DNA of 36,062 bases, from positions 1 through 36,062 of the forward strand of contig CAMFPD010000003.1 of NCBI GenBank assembly GCA_945971355.1, read 5' to 3'. Source of the stretch: an uncultured Lachnobacterium sp. Lineage in GTDB: Bacteria > Bacillota > Clostridia > Lachnospirales > Lachnospiraceae. Below, in pieces: positions 1 to 7,503 of the stretch. The notes under the pieces are model-generated. The model searched no databases, was not told the origin of the DNA, and saw nothing but the letters and a program-made list of their open reading frames with translations. A program made the position numbers and the translations under genes. The first letter of the stretch is position 1. Each line of letters begins with the position of its first letter.

Positions 1-1
1 T

Positions 2-73
2 GCCGTTTCGGTATGTCCGATAGCTTTTGAAATATTTGAAAGATTAAAGGTGGAGTATGGTTTCAAAAAGTAA
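2..73 (+). CDS. C-terminal tail of an unidentified gene (cut by window edge)
   Basis: An open frame enters from the left edge and stops at TAA 71-73. It encodes 23 residues ending in a charged, helical-looking tail (…IFERLKVEYGFKK). The family cannot be recognised from this much sequence. The same frame reopens 13 codons' worth of bases later (see the next entry), so this may be the end of an intact gene or part of a decayed one. Low confidence because of the short length. Confidence 0.3.
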   Translation, partial: AVSVCPIAFEIFERLKVEYGFKK

Positions 74-88
74 GCAAAAGAAAAATAA

Positions 89-205
89 GGAGTTGAATAT
101 TATGAGGACGGAGATGTTGTTGCTAGAGGTATTGCGGATTCATGGAAACAAAATTATAAACGCAGAAGTGCAATGATGGACGAATTGAAAAAAGCTGGAT
201 TTTAA
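89..205 (+). pseudogene. Coding-like remnant without a start codon
   Basis: After the stop at 86-88 the frame stays open to TAA 203-205 and reads like real protein (…EDGDVVARGIADSW…, ending DELKKAGF), but no start codon in this frame precedes the conserved-looking part. An ATG at 102 has a good Shine-Dalgarno (AGGAG at 88-92) but lies in another frame and stops after 24 codons. One base inserted just after that ATG would join the good start to the good frame. The simplest reading is a small gene broken by a single-base deletion, or the end of a decayed gene. The family is not recognised. Confidence 0.25.
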
Positions 206-311
206 TTGAAAAATCTTGTAGTGTGATGGTTCGTTTTGTATGTTAAAATATATATTAGAACTATTTGAATAGTTTGTGGTAGCTATGTGAACGTGCAATA
301 GGAAAGGCATT

Positions 312-2219
312 ATGGGGATGAAAAAACTGGCAATTATTGCAGATGCATGGAAGCGTTATGTAAACTATGCATGGGTTTATGGATGTGAAAAGTATATAGT
401 AGAGCACAATTTGGATGTTGAAGTTGATGTGTTTCACTGCTTTGGTAATATGAGCAAGGACGAATCTAACAATATTGGGGAGTACAATATTATTAATCTT
501 CCAGATTTGACTGAGTATGATGGTATTGTGGTTGAGGTTGCCAATATTGAGATGGAGGATCAGTATAATAAAATTGTCCAGAAAATATTGGATTCTGGCG
601 TTCCTGCGGTATCACTTCTTGTCAAAATTCCAGGAATGTACAGGGCTGGTATTGATAATTACAAGTCAATGAGTCAGATTGTGGAGCATCTAATTTCGGA
701 GCATGGGTGTAAAACCCTCAATTATGTTGGTGGGCCAGTGGATAACAGCGAGAATAATTCTAGACAACGTGCATATGAGGATGTTCTAAGGAAACATGGA
801 ATTAAAGTGGAGCCTGAGAGGATATATCAGGTGAATTATGAAGTGGAAACCGGTATGAAGGCTTTTGATTATTATTACGAGAATAATTTGATTCCGGATG
901 CCTTCGTGTGTGCCAATGAGAATATTGCAGTAGGTCTTTGTCAAAAAGCAATAGACAAAGGGTACAAAATTCCAGAAGATTTCAAGATTACTGGCTTCGA
1001 TGATTTTGACAAAGCATCTTATTTCGAACCAAGAATTACAACTGTCGGTTATAGTAAAGAGAACATAGCATATGAAGCTATGAAGCTTTTGCACCGAATT
1101 TGGCAGGGACAAGAGGTTCCTGAAATCGTATATTCAAAGGCAAATCTCGTATTTCAGGATAGTTGTGGTTGCGTAAATTGCAATCATAAGAAACGAAGTG
1201 ATTTGATAAAGAGTAGAATCTTTTACGAGGTAAGGCAGATAGATTTGTACAATGAGACAACAGATATGAGCAGGAGTCTCATTAATTGTGATACCTATGA
1301 ACAGATGGCAGAGTATCTCTTAAAATGCTTGGTGGGGCTTCGCTGCCAGGAAATGTATCTGGTGATGAATCACGATATTATTGTGTCTCAGGGTAAGGAT
1401 GTTACAGAAGAAGTCCATGAGGAAAATATTGTGGATGGTTATGCAGAACGAATGGATGTTGTCTTAGCATATAAAAAGGGCGAAAAGCAGTACAATGTTC
1501 CTAAGAAAGCAAATGAATTGCTGCCAAAAATCTGGAAGCGACAGAAGGGTGATACCAGGGTGTTTGTGCCTTTACATATGAGAGACAGGGAAGTTGGCTA
1601 TTTTGTTTTGGTAAATTGCGATTATATGATGGAGAATCAGTTTATTTATGAGACGTTGACTTCTTTTTCAAAGGCATTTGAGTACTTGTATAGTAGGACA
1701 ATATTGCAGCGAGTTAATGATAAACTATCAATATTATATTTATTGGATTCGCTCACAGGATTATACAATAGAACTGCTTATAATCAGTTGATTATTCCAA
1801 TGTATGAAAAGTGTATGGCTGAAAAAGAACCGCTTGCTGTTGTATTTTTTGATGCAGATCATTTGAAAACTGTAAACGATAAATATGGTCATGATATGGG
1901 AAATGAGATAATTTTGGGGGTTGCGGATGCGATTAAGAAGTGTTTCCCATTTGATTCAGTGGCTATGAGATATGGTGGGGACGAGTTTGTAGTGCTTGTA
2001 CCTTCCTGTGTAGAGGCTGATGTTGAGGAAATGATAGACAGATTCAATCAGAAGATAAAGGATATTTCAGCAGAAAAAACCCTGCCATTTGCTATTGAGG
2101 CAAGCGCAGGATATGTGATTGCAAGAGACCACTCAAAGGGAATAGATGAATATATAAATGATGCTGATGATATGATGTATCAGGAGAAGAAGAAACGAAA
2201 GGCCGAGAGACTATCATAA
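312..2219 (+). CDS. Diguanylate cyclase with LacI-type ligand-binding sensor domain
   Basis: 635 residues. Residues about 4-285 resemble the periplasmic-binding-like effector domain of LacI/GalR regulators, without the DNA-binding helix-turn-helix and without a signal peptide or membrane segment, so the sensor is probably cytoplasmic. It is followed by a cysteine cluster (C285, C287, C290), a GAF-like middle region about 310-460, and a GGDEF domain from about 478 (LDSLTGLYNR) with intact GGDEF at 555-559. The usual RxxD inhibitory site upstream of GGDEF is absent. The likely role is to make cyclic-di-GMP in response to a small ligand, perhaps a sugar (inference). ATG 312 has GGAAAGG just upstream; ATG 318 is an alternative. 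A possible promoter TTGTAG-17-TATGTT lies at 216-244. The end overlaps the next ATG by one base. Confidence 0.88.
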   Translation: MGMKKLAIIADAWKRYVNYAWVYGCEKYIVEHNLDVEVDVFHCFGNMSKDESNNIGEYNIINLPDLTEYDGIVVEVANIEMEDQYNKIVQKILDSGVPAVSLLVKIPGMYRAGIDNYKSMSQIVEHLISEHGCKTLNYVGGPVDNSENNSRQRAYEDVLRKHGIKVEPERIYQVNYEVETGMKAFDYYYENNLIPDAFVCANENIAVGLCQKAIDKGYKIPEDFKITGFDDFDKASYFEPRITTVGYSKENIAYEAMKLLHRIWQGQEVPEIVYSKANLVFQDSCGCVNCNHKKRSDLIKSRIFYEVRQIDLYNETTDMSRSLINCDTYEQMAEYLLKCLVGLRCQEMYLVMNHDIIVSQGKDVTEEVHEENIVDGYAERMDVVLAYKKGEKQYNVPKKANELLPKIWKRQKGDTRVFVPLHMRDREVGYFVLVNCDYMMENQFIYETLTSFSKAFEYLYSRTILQRVNDKLSILYLLDSLTGLYNRTAYNQLIIPMYEKCMAEKEPLAVVFFDADHLKTVNDKYGHDMGNEIILGVADAIKKCFPFDSVAMRYGGDEFVVLVPSCVEADVEEMIDRFNQKIKDISAEKTLPFAIEASAGYVIARDHSKGIDEYINDADDMMYQEKKKRKAERLS

Positions 2220-2380
2220 TGAAAAAAAGACCAGTGAGCTTACTTCAAACTACTCAGAACACCAGAGATTTAGGTGGATATTTTAGGGAAAAATATGGTG
2301 ATACGAATAACTATTTCAAAGGTATGGGATTAAGTAGTATAGAAATAGAGAAACTTCGTAAAAAGTTATATGAATATTGA
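2219..2380 (+). pseudogene. Internally deleted tyrosine-protein phosphatase (Y_phosphatase3 type)
   Basis: A 53-codon frame starts in a TAATG overlap with the diguanylate cyclase stop. Its first 21 residues end in NTRDLGGY, the N-terminal signature of the DSP-like tyrosine phosphatases (PF13350 family). From residue 22 it jumps straight to the family's C-terminal tail (FREKYGDTNNYF…GLSSIEIEKLRKKL). The roughly 180-200 residues in between, which carry the CxxxxxR catalytic loop, are missing. The join falls near 2279-2284 and is in frame. The product cannot be a phosphatase. It is called a pseudogene, although a 53-residue peptide could still be made through translational coupling. Family assignment comes from recall of the two end motifs. 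Confidence 0.7.
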
Positions 2381-2386
2381 CAAAGC

Positions 2387-2418
2387 AAATGCTCCGCATT
2401 TTGTAGTGCGGAGCATTT
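2387..2418. terminator. Stem-loop between convergent genes
   Basis: A perfect 12-bp stem (2387-2398 with 2407-2418, AAATGCTCCGCA) closes an 8-nt loop. It sits between the phosphatase remnant (plus) and the chemoreceptor gene (minus), so it can end transcripts from both sides. The following T-run is short on either strand. Confidence 0.75.
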
Positions 2419-2455
2419 ATTAATCTATCAAGGATCTTCCTAATGTGTTTGGGTT

Positions 2456-4237
2456 TTATTCGACGATAAATACTGAAATCTCTTGGTTGAGACGTTTTGC
2501 TGTGGAGTCACATTTGTCAACCTCTTCGCTTACTATATCTGTTTGATATTTGACATCGGTAGTCTTGGATGCGATACTGGTTGTCCCTTGTGCCCCCTCA
2601 TATGTAGCATTTGCGATTTCGCTCATTGATTCAAGCACGCTTTCGATAGAAGCCAATAGTTCCTCAGAGGTTGCGCTGAAATCACTTATAAGTGAATCAA
2701 TCTTTTCAGCATCCTTATTATATGCATCTGCAACTCCATCAAACATATCATAACTTGCTACAACATCGGTAGCTACAAACTCTAATAATCGTTCTGCATC
2801 TTGTGATAGGTTGGTAACTGCTGCGGTCACTTCCTCTGTAACACCTTGGATTTTTGATACTGTTTGTTTGGATTGTTCTGCCAATCCACCAATCTCTGTA
2901 GCAACAACCGCAAAACCTCTACCAGCTTCTCCGGCGCGCGCAGCTTCAATAGAAGCATTTAATGCCAGTAAGTTGGTTTGCTCTGTAATTTCCATAATTG
3001 AGGAAGAAAGTACTTCAATTTCTTTTACTACCTTTGCGTCTTCCAATGCCTTTGCCAAGCTTTCTTGCAATTCATTATGTATCTGGTAGGCATGCGTTCT
3101 CTGATTTTTTGTATCTTCCTGTGCTTTACTTGCGCGTTCATGGATATCTACTGCTTGTTCTGCACCTTCTTGAGAACGGAAGGCAATATTTTTAGCAGCA
3201 ATTTCGATCTCGTGTGACATATTACTAATTGTTTCTGATGATGCAGCTGTTTCTTCCATTCCTGCAGCCAATTGCTGTGTTGTAGCAGATACATCTTCAA
3301 CATTACCACTCAATGAAGATACATTATCTTTCACTCTGTCTACAATTCCGTAAAGAAGATTTCCCTGATTTTTTACCTCGCGAATCAGATTGCTTACCTG
3401 ATGTTTCATATTTTCAAGACCTTCACTTAGAATTCCAAAATCATCTTTTCGATTTTGCAACAGTTCAGGTAATGGTTCTGAAAAATTACCCTTTGCCATA
3501 TTTCCGATATACTTCAAAGAAGCATTGAAAGATTTACTTAAGCTATTGCCTATATAAAGGCTCAAACATAGAGAGATAGCTAGTATTACTAATTCTGTTC
3601 CAAGAACCATAAGTATAGTAGTTTTTATTTTTTGACTTAAATTCTTTGTTTGTAGTGCAACTGTAGTGTCTATATAATCAGTGTAGTTGCCGGTTCCGAT
3701 TACCCAGCCAAACGGCTCGAATGCTTTACTATAAGAACGCTTTGGAGATGGTTCGGTTTCTCCTGCTTTTGGAAACATATAATCGACAAATCCCCCATCT
3801 GGTTCTTGTCCTACACGAATAATCTCACGAACCATTTCATATCCGTTGGCATCTTTCGTTTCCATACGATTTGTTCCCTCAGTCTCATTTCCGAGCAATA
3901 CTACGCAGTTTCCGTCATAAGTATCTGCCCAGAAATAACCTGCTTCACCATAACGCAGGTCACGCAATAGCGACGCTCCCATTTCTTTGGCTTCATCCAA
4001 AGAGCAATCACCATTTTCATATTGTGCATAAACACCATTTAACATAGAAAGAGCATTATCTACTTGCTCTTTTATGCTCTGATCATAATCGGCGCGAATA
4101 CTTTCCTCAAGTATTGCAGTAGCATTGGTGCGTAATGCTGTCAGCTGAATGATGGCTATGCCCCCTAATACCATCAGACCAATAAGTGTAATAAGTGCCA
4201 TGAGTCCCATTTTCATTTTTACACTAATGTTCCTCAT
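2456..4237 (-). CDS. Methyl-accepting chemotaxis protein with single Cache sensor
   Basis: 593 residues. An N-terminal membrane anchor (about 10-33) is followed by an extracytoplasmic single-Cache (sCache_2-like) domain. Its hallmarks are GYFWADTYDGNCVVLLGNE and the later PFGWVIGTGNYTDYID near 175-195. A second membrane helix (about 205-228), a HAMP segment and a long methyl-accepting coiled coil follow. The signalling hairpin tip is intact (ITEQTNLLALNASIEAARAG), with GRGFAVVATEIGGLAEQS after it. Cache receptors of this type usually bind small organic acids; the ligand here is unknown. The start is supported by AGGAGG 7-8 bases upstream of the ATG. It is transcribed divergently from a tandem hemerythrin, which hints at an oxygen or redox link, but that is context only. 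Confidence 0.93.
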   Translation of the reverse strand: MRNISVKMKMGLMALITLIGLMVLGGIAIIQLTALRTNATAILEESIRADYDQSIKEQVDNALSMLNGVYAQYENGDCSLDEAKEMGASLLRDLRYGEAGYFWADTYDGNCVVLLGNETEGTNRMETKDANGYEMVREIIRVGQEPDGGFVDYMFPKAGETEPSPKRSYSKAFEPFGWVIGTGNYTDYIDTTVALQTKNLSQKIKTTILMVLGTELVILAISLCLSLYIGNSLSKSFNASLKYIGNMAKGNFSEPLPELLQNRKDDFGILSEGLENMKHQVSNLIREVKNQGNLLYGIVDRVKDNVSSLSGNVEDVSATTQQLAAGMEETAASSETISNMSHEIEIAAKNIAFRSQEGAEQAVDIHERASKAQEDTKNQRTHAYQIHNELQESLAKALEDAKVVKEIEVLSSSIMEITEQTNLLALNASIEAARAGEAGRGFAVVATEIGGLAEQSKQTVSKIQGVTEEVTAAVTNLSQDAERLLEFVATDVVASYDMFDGVADAYNKDAEKIDSLISDFSATSEELLASIESVLESMSEIANATYEGAQGTTSIASKTTDVKYQTDIVSEEVDKCDSTAKRLNQEISVFIVE

Positions 4238-4454
4238 TTTTCATCCCTCCTATATGCAATATTAGTACTAGTGTACTGCACTGTTAGGTTTTTGTCCACT
4301 GCGAAATCTAACATTTTGATACTTTGTCCCACAAAAAACAAAAAATATATAAATACAACATAGAAGTATCTGACAATTTGTGGCAGAAATGATATTATAA
4401 TTAAAGAGAAAATGTGGCAGAGAAGAGCTAATAACACAGAGAATAGGTAATAAC

Positions 4455-4482
4455 TTGAAAAAATCTGATTAAATGATAAAAT
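4455..4482 (+). promoter_or_regulatory. Probable sigma-A promoter of the hemerythrin gene
   Basis: TTGAAA (4455-4460), a 16-nt spacer and TAAAAT (4477-4482) lie 43 bases before the hemerythrin start. In the same intergenic space a small palindrome AGTAC-tagt-GTACT (4264-4277) sits in the chemoreceptor leader; its role is unknown. Confidence 0.5.
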
Positions 4483-4525
4483 GGTACTAGAAATATGCTG
4501 ATAAATTTTTAAGGGGTGATAAAAA

Positions 4526-5347
4526 ATGTTTAATTTTACAAAAGATTGTATGATTGGGATAGAGGAACTGGATAACGATCATAGAAGATTATTTGAGCTT
4601 ATAAATGAAGCCCTGTATTTGGTTAATAACGAATATATAGATGATAAATACGATCGGATAAAAAATATATTAGAGGAGCTTGATGACTACGCAGCACAGC
4701 ACTTTGCAAGAGAAGAAGCCTACATGACAAAAATTCGTGATCCAGAGCTTATAATGCAGCGAGTACAGCATGAGCATTTTCATCAGCAGGTTTGGGATCT
4801 GATATACAAAAAAATGGATACAGATGAAGAACAGCAGATTGTCCTTGATAAGATTTTATCATTTTTAACAAGGTGGCTATACCAGCATATTATCTCAAGC
4901 GATGCATTAATTGGAACACTTGAACCATTGGAAGAGTGGATGGTTCGGGAAAATCCTTGCGAGTTTCTTGATGAGTATAAGATAGGAAATGAATTAATTG
5001 ATGCAGAGCATAAAACACTGTTTGATATTACAGGTAAGGTTTATAGTATTTTGAAACGAGGAGCAACATCGGAAGATGCGGATGAAATAATAGGTATTTT
5101 GAAGGAACTCAGAGATTATACTGCTGAACATTTTTCGGATGAGGAGGAGTATATGAGGAGTATTAATTATCCTGGCCTTCCTCAGCAGGAACGTGCCCAC
5201 AAGTCATTTATTGGTGCTTTGGACGATATTAATGAGGACAAGATACACGAGGATCCTGCTGAGTATGTGAAGAGCCTTATAGAATTTCTGTTAGGCTGGC
5301 TAATTAACCATATTCTCAAGGTGGATGGGCTTATTACAAAATCATAA
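4526..5347 (+). CDS. Tandem (two-domain) bacteriohemerythrin
   Basis: 273 residues made of two complete hemerythrin domains. The first has H19 in ELDNDHRRLFEL, then HFAREEAYM, HEHFHQQ and YQHIISSD. The second has the matching set: DAEHKTLFD, HFSDEEEYM, RAHKSF and INHILKVD. These are the His/Glu/Asp ligands of the di-iron O2-binding site, so both sites look usable. There is no signal peptide, so the protein is cytoplasmic. In an anaerobe it probably captures or delivers O2, or senses it (family knowledge plus inference). The start follows AAGGGGTGA with good spacing. It is divergent from a chemoreceptor, and its last 6 bases overlap the end of the convergent AraC gene. Most bacteriohemerythrins have one domain, so the duplication is notable. 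Confidence 0.92.
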   Translation: MFNFTKDCMIGIEELDNDHRRLFELINEALYLVNNEYIDDKYDRIKNILEELDDYAAQHFAREEAYMTKIRDPELIMQRVQHEHFHQQVWDLIYKKMDTDEEQQIVLDKILSFLTRWLYQHIISSDALIGTLEPLEEWMVRENPCEFLDEYKIGNELIDAEHKTLFDITGKVYSILKRGATSEDADEIIGILKELRDYTAEHFSDEEEYMRSINYPGLPQQERAHKSFIGALDDINEDKIHEDPAEYVKSLIEFLLGWLINHILKVDGLITKS

Positions 5348-6217
5348 GGTTTTCTGATTTAGTACATAATCACGTGGCGATTTACCATATTCCTTTTTAA
5401 AGGCGCGATAGAAGCTGGAATAGTCCTTAAAACCACAGAGCAGGTATGCCTCTGAGATGTCTGTTCCTGAGATGATGGCATTTATACAGAGAGTCAGACG
5501 TTTTTTAATAATATACTGATGAAGCGAGGTTCCAAAATTCTCGGTAAATACATGGGAAACGTGATATTTACTGATAAAGAATTCCTTGGAAATAGATTCC
5601 AGAGAGAGCTCCTCTGTGATGTGCTCATCAACATATATTAATATATTTTCGTACAAAGAATTGTCCTTACGCATCTGAGCCGGGTTGTCCAGTTCATAGA
5701 CGTTTCGGCTAATGGAGAACATGAAATCATGCACACTTAGGGAAATGCGAGTAGCTTTACCAAAACGGTTACCTCGCATTTCCCTGATTATTCTAAACAT
5801 TTTTGTTTTCAATTCATTAAAAGTAAAGAAGTCAAAATGATAAATATTTTTCTTGGTTACAGCAGCCTTTTGTAATGGGTACACTAAATCAGAGGAGGTC
5901 TGTAACATATGGTCGCAGAAATCCTGTGAAATCCAGAAAATACATCTCTGATAAGGGATACTTTTATCCAAAATATTCAGATGATGGTTTGTGCAAGGAG
6001 GAATAATAATCATATCTCCCTCGCGTAGAACAAATTCATCGTTTTCAATAAAAATCGAAACCTTGCCACCGAAGAAAAAATAAAATTCATAATAATTATG
6101 TGTGTGGTCTTTTACATTTTGCAATGCTGTATCACTGTAATAGTACAATTCGAAATCCTTTTCGCGCATATGCTGTCTTGAACTAAAGGTTGACAAAAGG
6201 TTTTCCCGCATTTTCAC
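5342..6217 (-). CDS. AraC-family regulator, probable control of the glucuronate operon
   Basis: 291 residues. The N-terminal half is a cupin-like sensor (HTHNYYEFYFFFGG, with DMIIIPPCTNHHL following, around residues 38-80). The last 100 residues carry the two AraC helix-turn-helix motifs (LSLESISKEFFISKYHVSHVF and the end motif GFKDYSSFYRAFKKEYGKSPRDY). Cupin AraC proteins usually bind a sugar or sugar acid and activate neighbouring catabolic genes. This one is transcribed divergently from uxuA with about 170 bp between them, so it is the natural candidate regulator of uxuA-uxaC (inference). Its 3' end overlaps the hemerythrin gene tail-to-tail by 6 bp. Confidence 0.9.
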   Translation of the reverse strand: MKMRENLLSTFSSRQHMREKDFELYYYSDTALQNVKDHTHNYYEFYFFFGGKVSIFIENDEFVLREGDMIIIPPCTNHHLNILDKSIPYQRCIFWISQDFCDHMLQTSSDLVYPLQKAAVTKKNIYHFDFFTFNELKTKMFRIIREMRGNRFGKATRISLSVHDFMFSISRNVYELDNPAQMRKDNSLYENILIYVDEHITEELSLESISKEFFISKYHVSHVFTENFGTSLHQYIIKKRLTLCINAIISGTDISEAYLLCGFKDYSSFYRAFKKEYGKSPRDYVLNQKTL

Positions 6218-6243
6218 TCCTTCTTTCTAACATTTTTAAAATA

Positions 6244-6272
6244 ATTATAATCTTTCACAGCAAGATTTACAA
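6244..6272 (-). promoter_or_regulatory. Probable promoter of the AraC-type regulator
   Basis: Read on the minus strand: TTGTAA (plus 6267-6272), 17 nt, TATAAT (plus 6244-6249), 27 bp before the regulator start. On the plus strand of this AT-rich gap I do not see a clear -35/-10 pair for uxuA, as would fit an activator-dependent promoter. Confidence 0.5.
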
Positions 6273-6387
6273 TGTATTTAACAATTTAGTCAATGTAATA
6301 ATTAAGTGAATGGTACTATGATATGAATTAACGAGAGATAATAATAAAGATAATTATAAACAAGCATTGAAAGGAAGGTATTTATCT

Positions 6388-7473
6388 ATGGAAATGACAC
6401 TCAGATGGTATGGATCAAAATTTGACACTGTAACATTAAAGCAAATCAGACAGATTCCTGGGGTGACAGGAGTAATTACAACTCTCTATGATACAGAGCC
6501 AGGGGAGGTTTGGACAAGAGAGCGAATTCGTGCACTTAAGGATGAGGTTGAGGCTTCAGGATTAAGAATTGCTGGAATAGAAAGTGTTAATGTACATGAT
6601 GCCATCAAGACTGGTGCAAGCGACAGAGACATGTATATTGACAACTACATTAAGTGTCTGGAAAATCTTGGAGAAGAGGATATACACTTAGTATGCTACA
6701 ATTTCATGCCAGTATTCGACTGGACAAGAACTGAGCTTGCAAGAATGCGTCCGGATGGATCAACAGTTCTTGCATACACACAGGAAGCAGTAGATGCACT
6801 TGACCCAGAGAAAATGTTTGAGTCAATTGCAGGTGATATGAATGGTACAGTAATGCCGGGCTGGGAGCCAGAGAGAATGGCTCATGTAAAAGAGCTTTTT
6901 GAGATGTACAAGGATATTGATGATGAGAAATTATTCGAGAATCTCAAATATTTCCTTGAGAGAATAATGCCTACATGTGATAAGTACGATATCAACATGG
7001 CAATTCATCCAGATGATCCAGCATGGAGTGTATTTGGACTTCCTAGAATTATAATTAACAAGAAGAACATTCTTAGAATGATGGAGATGGTGGACAACCC
7101 ACATAACGGTGTAACTTTCTGTTCTGGTTCATACGGAACAAACCTTGAGAATGACCTTCCAGACATGATTAGATCATTAAAGGGCAGAATTCACTTTGCG
7201 CACGTAAGAAACCTTAAGTTCAATACTCCAACAGATTTCGAGGAGGCTGCTCATCTGTCAAGTGATGGAACATTTGATATGTATGAGATTATGAAGGCTC
7301 TTTATGATATAGGATTCGATGGACCAATCAGACCAGACCATGGACGAATGATTTGGGATGAGGTTGCGATGCCAGGATATGGATTATATGACAGAGCACT
7401 TGGTGCAACATATCTTAATGGACTTTGGGAAGCAATTGAAAAGAGTCACACAAGAGGTGTGGAGAAAAGATAG
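6388..7473 (+). CDS. uxuA: Mannonate dehydratase
   Basis: 361 residues. Dehydrates D-mannonate to 2-keto-3-deoxy-D-gluconate in the cytoplasm. The family signatures are present: the N-terminus MEMTLRWYG, the metal-site segment MAIHPDDPAW, VTFCSGSYG, and the late IRPDHGRM. ATG 6388 is chosen because AAGGAAGG (6371-6378) sits 9 bases upstream and because it begins at the family's usual N-terminus. A TTG seven codons upstream would place the Shine-Dalgarno inside the gene. It is the first gene of the uxuA-uxuB-eda-kdgK-uxaC operon, facing the AraC-type regulator, and probably under its control. Confidence 0.96.
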   Translation: MEMTLRWYGSKFDTVTLKQIRQIPGVTGVITTLYDTEPGEVWTRERIRALKDEVEASGLRIAGIESVNVHDAIKTGASDRDMYIDNYIKCLENLGEEDIHLVCYNFMPVFDWTRTELARMRPDGSTVLAYTQEAVDALDPEKMFESIAGDMNGTVMPGWEPERMAHVKELFEMYKDIDDEKLFENLKYFLERIMPTCDKYDINMAIHPDDPAWSVFGLPRIIINKKNILRMMEMVDNPHNGVTFCSGSYGTNLENDLPDMIRSLKGRIHFAHVRNLKFNTPTDFEEAAHLSSDGTFDMYEIMKALYDIGFDGPIRPDHGRMIWDEVAMPGYGLYDRALGATYLNGLWEAIEKSHTRGVEKR

Positions 7474-7503
7474 TAGATAATCATTAGGAGATGGGAGATA
7501 ATC

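Noticed and set aside
4234..4437. Hydrophobic 67-codon minus-strand frame upstream of the chemoreceptor gene
   Set aside because: No convincing ribosome site, composition is just that of AT-rich leader DNA, and it covers the region where the divergent promoters must lie.
6367..6387. Longer N-terminus of uxuA from TTG 6367
   Set aside because: The Shine-Dalgarno AAGGAAGG would fall inside the coding sequence; ATG 6388 matches the family start.
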